A stretch of 64,000 bases of DNA from Chitinophagaceae bacterium LGM1 (lineage in GTDB: Bacteria > Bacteroidota > Bacteroidia > Chitinophagales > Chitinophagaceae). Positions 60,710-64,000 of this stretch are shown here, piece after piece. Position 1 is the first letter of the stretch, and each line of letters begins with the position of its first letter. The stretch covers positions 310,001-374,000 of the forward strand of contig CP075895.1 of NCBI GenBank assembly GCA_018604165.1. Direction: 5' to 3'. The notes under the pieces were generated by a model that was given only the letters and a program-made list of their open reading frames with translations, did no database searches and was not told where the DNA came from. The position numbers and the translations under genes are program-made.

Positions 60710-61420
60710 GTGAGCCTTTCAGACAATATAAAAGATTTAGGGCACGGCCTCTCCCACCTCTTCTACCCCCGCCTGTGCGAGGGTTGCAGCAAGCCCTTGC
60801 TGGCAGAGGAAGAAGTGCTTTGTTTGAACTGTAATGTCTTTAATCTACCGCGTACTGCCTACCATCATATAGCCGAGAACGAAACTTGTATGCGGTTTAC
60901 CGGGCGTGTATCCGTTGTAAGGGCTACATCGTTTGCCTACTTTACGGCAGATGGGTTGTTACAATACCTGCTGCACCAACTGAAGTATAACGATAAAAAA
61001 GAAGTAGGCACATACCTGGGCAAGCAACTTGGTTATGATTTGCAACAGGTCAACTGGCACAAAGGTATAGATGGCATTGTACCAGTACCCCTGCACCCTG
61101 CCAAAGAAGCACAGCGTGGCTACAACCAAACCCAACTGATAGCCGAAGGCATGTGCGATGTATTGCAACTGCCCGTTATTAATAACCTGCTGTATCGTAC
61201 CCGACATACCGAAAGCCAAACCCAGAAAACCCGCGAAGAACGTATTAATAATATGGCAGGCGCATTTGCTGTAAAGAATACTACAGATTATCAAAGCAAG
61301 CATTTCCTGCTGATAGATGATGTGCTTACAACAGGTGCTACCCTCGAAGCCTGTGCACAGGCATTGCTTACCATCCCGCAAACAAGCATCAGTATTGCCA
61401 CCATAGGGGTAGCCAACTAA
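60710..61420 (+). CDS. ComF-family phosphoribosyltransferase-like protein
   Basis: A 236-residue protein. It has an N-terminal zinc-finger-like CEGCSKPLLAEEEVLCLNC and the C-terminal phosphoribosyltransferase fold with the PRPP-binding loop LLIDDVLTTGATLEAC. RGYNQTQLIAEGM and TESQTQKTREERINNMAGAF are the usual ComF segments. In naturally competent bacteria ComF helps DNA uptake into the cytoplasm; competence here is not shown. The start is GTG at 60710, 11 bp after radA, suggesting co-transcription of two DNA-handling genes. Confidence 0.92.
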   Translation: MSLSDNIKDLGHGLSHLFYPRLCEGCSKPLLAEEEVLCLNCNVFNLPRTAYHHIAENETCMRFTGRVSVVRATSFAYFTADGLLQYLLHQLKYNDKKEVGTYLGKQLGYDLQQVNWHKGIDGIVPVPLHPAKEAQRGYNQTQLIAEGMCDVLQLPVINNLLYRTRHTESQTQKTREERINNMAGAFAVKNTTDYQSKHFLLIDDVLTTGATLEACAQALLTIPQTSISIATIGVAN

Positions 61421-61515
61421 AATTTAACACCATATTGCATATTCGCATTATAAGAGCTATCTTAATGCCAATTTTATAATAGTCAGCCTATTACAATTAT
61501 TCCAAAACATTCTGT

Positions 61516-62748
61516 ATGAAGAAACAAATTTTACTGATGGGCACGCTGCTATTGTCGTCTGCAATGGCTTTTGGTGCCGCATTTCAGCTAAACCTGCAAG
61601 GGGTTAGGCAGTTGGCCATGGGCGGTACAGGTACTGCAGTACCGTGGGATGCCGCTACCATATTCTACAACCCCGGCGGCCTTAGTGCGCTGAAGCACGT
61701 GCAGGCTTACGGCAGCGTTCAGTTTTTGTCTGCCAACACCCGCTATGTAGAAACGCCAACGGGTAATTATTCTGCCAACAGTAGGGAAAAGCTATACACA
61801 CCATTTAATTTTTATGTAGGCGGCCCTGTACGTTATAAAAGCAAATTGAGCCTCGGCTTAGGTGTGTACACACCATTCGGCACCGGTATCCGTTGGGATG
61901 ATAACTGGCGTGGTAGGTACGTGGTACAAGACATCCAACTGCAAAGTGTTTTCTTCCAGCCAACTGCAAGCTTCCGCATCAATGATGTAGTATCTATTGG
62001 CGCAGGTTTTGTAATAGCTACTGGCCATGTAAGCATACAACGTGCGGTGCCTATACAAAATATGAACGGGCAGGACGGTAAGGCAGAGTTATCTGGTAAT
62101 GCCAACGGGTTTGGTTATAATATAGGTGTACACTTGCGTGCCAACGACCGTGTACAGTTTGGTATAAGTTATCGCTCTAGCGTTAAGATGAAAGTAAAAA
62201 GAGGCTATGCTACATTTACGGTGCCTACGGCTCTTTCTTCATCATTCCCTTATACGGCTTTCAAGTCAGACATCAACCTGCCGCAGGTAGTATCTGTGGG
62301 TGTAGGTATCAAAGCCACAGAGAGGCTTACAATAACTGCCGATGCTAACTACGTAGGCTGGAGCAGCTATGATAGCCTGATATTTGATTACGAAAACAAT
62401 ACTGCATCTCTGCAAGACACACGCTCTGCACGTCGCTACAAAAACACTGTAATAGCAAGAGTGGGTGCAAGCTATGCCATCAGCCGCAAATTTACAGGTA
62501 TGCTTGGTGCAGCTTACGATCCGTCTCCTGTTCGCGATGGTTACTTGTCTCCAGACTTGCCGGATAACGACCACGTGATGGCAACAGCAGGTTTGGTATT
62601 CAAACCAAACAAGCGTTTGAGCATCATGGGTGTATTTGAATATGTATTTACTCCAAAACGCGATGGTTCATTTGACGAAGCAAATTTTTCAGGACGCTAC
62701 CAGACAAGGATAGTTAACCCGGGCTTAGGTATCAGTTACGATTTCTAA
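61516..62748 (+). CDS. OmpP1/FadL-like outer-membrane transporter
   Basis: A 410-residue outer-membrane beta-barrel for hydrophobic compounds such as long-chain fatty acids. The signal peptide is residues 1-21 (AMAFGA), then AFQLNLQGVRQLAMGGTGTAVPWDAATIFYNPGGLSAL, which includes the NPA-like hatch region of FadL (here YNPGGL). Alternating strands fill the rest and the chain ends GLGISYDF with a terminal aromatic, as barrels do. It is followed after 27 bp by the SGNH lipoprotein gene, a pair that suggests uptake and hydrolysis of a lipid substrate. Confidence 0.9.
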   Translation: MKKQILLMGTLLLSSAMAFGAAFQLNLQGVRQLAMGGTGTAVPWDAATIFYNPGGLSALKHVQAYGSVQFLSANTRYVETPTGNYSANSREKLYTPFNFYVGGPVRYKSKLSLGLGVYTPFGTGIRWDDNWRGRYVVQDIQLQSVFFQPTASFRINDVVSIGAGFVIATGHVSIQRAVPIQNMNGQDGKAELSGNANGFGYNIGVHLRANDRVQFGISYRSSVKMKVKRGYATFTVPTALSSSFPYTAFKSDINLPQVVSVGVGIKATERLTITADANYVGWSSYDSLIFDYENNTASLQDTRSARRYKNTVIARVGASYAISRKFTGMLGAAYDPSPVRDGYLSPDLPDNDHVMATAGLVFKPNKRLSIMGVFEYVFTPKRDGSFDEANFSGRYQTRIVNPGLGISYDF

Positions 62749-62775
62749 TTTATCCCAACAAAAAACATCAGAACA

Positions 62776-64000
62776 ATGAAGAAGTTATATATACTCGGTT
62801 TGATGGGCCTTATGATGGCATCGTGCAAACCTAACATAGAACCAGCCGCACCTTCAGGTGGAGAAGGGGTAGATTTTACAAGATACGTTGCAGTGGGTAA
62901 TTCGCTTACTGCAGGTTATGCAGATGGTACGTTATACAGGTCAGGACAAAAAAGTTCTTATCCTGCAATTCTGGCTGAACAGTTAAAAACTGTAGGGGGA
63001 GCTAAGGAATTTCGCCAACCTTTATTACCTGGTGAATATGGATATCCTGAACCTAAGTTCATGCTGATGATGAATCAAGGTTTGTGCGATACAGTTGCAT
63101 CGCTAGGGCCAATGCGTTATAAAGGTGCATTGGATAGCATAGGTTCTTCACTTAATATCTATACTCAAGACGGGCCTTTTCATAATATGGGTATCCCCGG
63201 CATACGTTGTATAGACTTTTTGTTACCAGGCTATGGAGCCATTAACCCTTATGCACGCCGTATGTTTGTATCACCAGCAGGCTCAAGGCCTGTTGATGAA
63301 ACAGTTATCATGAAACCTTCCTTTTTTACTTTGTGGATAGGTAGTAATGATGTGTTGGGCTATGCAACTGCTGGAGGAGATCAAGCACCTGCAGCAATAG
63401 GAAGCACAAATCAAATATCTAACGTAGATCTTTTTAACGCTGCATATGATACGGTATTGTCAAATCTTCGCCGTAACGGTGCGCAAGGTGTATTGTTGAA
63501 TATACCAGATATTACAAGCACACCGTTCTTTACTACCATACAAGCAAAAGGCCTGATGCTGACTAAGAATGATGCTAATTTGTTGAATAATGCATATAAC
63601 TCTCTTGGCGGGCTTATCCGATTTAATGAAGGTGCAAACTACTTTATTATAGAAGATAGCAGCTCTCCTGTAAAATTCAGGCATATAAAAGAAGGCGAAT
63701 ATATTTTGTTGAGTACACCACAAGACTCTTTGAAATGTGCAGGTTGGGGTACTAAAAAGCCAATACCAGGCAGGTATGTACTTACTGCAAATGAAGTATC
63801 AAAAATCAGGAGTGCTACAGCTTCTTTCAACAACATCATATACCTGATGGCAAAAAGAGAAAATATACCTATGGTAGATGTAAATGCATATATGAGAACA
63901 ATACAAGCCGGTATTGTTTTCAATGGTGCAATGTTCAATACAACATTTATTAGTGGTGGTGCTTTCTCGTTAGATGGTATTCATCTGACACCTAGGGGTT
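62776..64000 (+). CDS. SGNH-hydrolase lipoprotein, 3' end cut by window
   Basis: An open frame from ATG 62776 that runs off the window (408 complete codons). The lipobox is MMASC with C17. The nucleophile block is VAVGNSLTAGY with S43 (GNSL in place of GDS), block III is WIGSNDVLG, and SLDGIHLTPRG near the cut end holds the Asp-His pair. It is thus a complete-looking GDSL/SGNH esterase apart from its last residues. It follows the FadL-like gene closely, probably in one operon, and would act on a lipid or ester at the outer membrane. Confidence 0.88.
   Translation, partial: MKKLYILGLMGLMMASCKPNIEPAAPSGGEGVDFTRYVAVGNSLTAGYADGTLYRSGQKSSYPAILAEQLKTVGGAKEFRQPLLPGEYGYPEPKFMLMMNQGLCDTVASLGPMRYKGALDSIGSSLNIYTQDGPFHNMGIPGIRCIDFLLPGYGAINPYARRMFVSPAGSRPVDETVIMKPSFFTLWIGSNDVLGYATAGGDQAPAAIGSTNQISNVDLFNAAYDTVLSNLRRNGAQGVLLNIPDITSTPFFTTIQAKGLMLTKNDANLLNNAYNSLGGLIRFNEGANYFIIEDSSSPVKFRHIKEGEYILLSTPQDSLKCAGWGTKKPIPGRYVLTANEVSKIRSATASFNNIIYLMAKRENIPMVDVNAYMRTIQAGIVFNGAMFNTTFISGGAFSLDGIHLTPRG

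Noticed and set aside
1-64000. tRNA, rRNA, CRISPR or insertion sequence
   Set aside because: No cloverleaf-like sequence with CCA-side features, no regularly spaced repeats and no transposase-like protein were seen in any gap or frame.

Overview
The window looks like a chromosomal piece of a member of the Bacteroidota, most likely in or near the Chitinophagales. This rests on several signs: a GldH-type gliding lipoprotein, a bacterial geranylgeranylglyceryl-phosphate synthase, OmpP1/FadL and RND/TolC envelope systems, flexirubin-type ketosynthase genes, kynurenine 3-monooxygenase, -7 boxes of the Bacteroidota form TAnnTTTG close to start codons, and few visible Shine-Dalgarno sequences. The placement is inferred from gene content; no rRNA or tRNA gene was seen.

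Positions 1-27366 hold a surface-polysaccharide locus of the Wzx/Wzy type. It contains a Wzc-like tyrosine kinase/co-polymerase, a UDP-sugar dehydrogenase, a left-handed beta-helix acetyltransferase, a flippase, a polymerase/ligase-like membrane protein, about nine glycosyltransferases, an asparagine-synthase-like amidotransferase, a PaaK-like ligase, a 2-epimerase, a methyltransferase, a Gfo/Idh oxidoreductase, a DegT aminotransferase and a small initiating sugar-phosphate transferase. On the other strand it is closed by a large PglF/CapD-type 4,6-dehydratase. The scattered sugar enzymes together resemble the UDP-2,3-diacetamido-2,3-dideoxy-mannuronate pathway. From 5283 to 25449 nearly all genes touch or overlap, and about half start at GTG or TTG.

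Positions 27535-34127 are housekeeping and envelope genes: an EnvC-like factor, YicC RNase, GldH, a histidine kinase, RNase HII, a secreted beta-rich protein, GGGP synthase and MscL. Positions 34262-40951 are a self-contained efflux operon (TetR regulator, TolC-like, adaptor, RND pump) with an operator-like palindrome at its promoter and a strong terminator at its end.

Positions 41002-46299 are a compact pigment/polyketide-type cluster: a methyltransferase, a halogenase-like flavoenzyme, a truncated ketosynthase, an active ketosynthase, and a ketosynthase-like protein that has lost all three catalytic residues like a chain-length factor. A ferredoxin reductase-like gene meets it tail to tail.

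Positions 47061-64000 are mostly housekeeping: Kbl, cytochrome c, signal peptidase I, kynurenine monooxygenase, RecJ, a PfkB kinase, a sugar nucleotidyltransferase, M3 oligoendopeptidase, RadA, ComF, FadL and an SGNH lipoprotein cut by the window end. Embedded in this is an AT-rich two-gene cassette (55993-57075) of a ClpP-fold protease with a tiny helical partner. Upstream of radA is a promoter-plus-terminator unit that could be a very small RNA. No IS element, prophage, CRISPR array or RNA operon was recognised.
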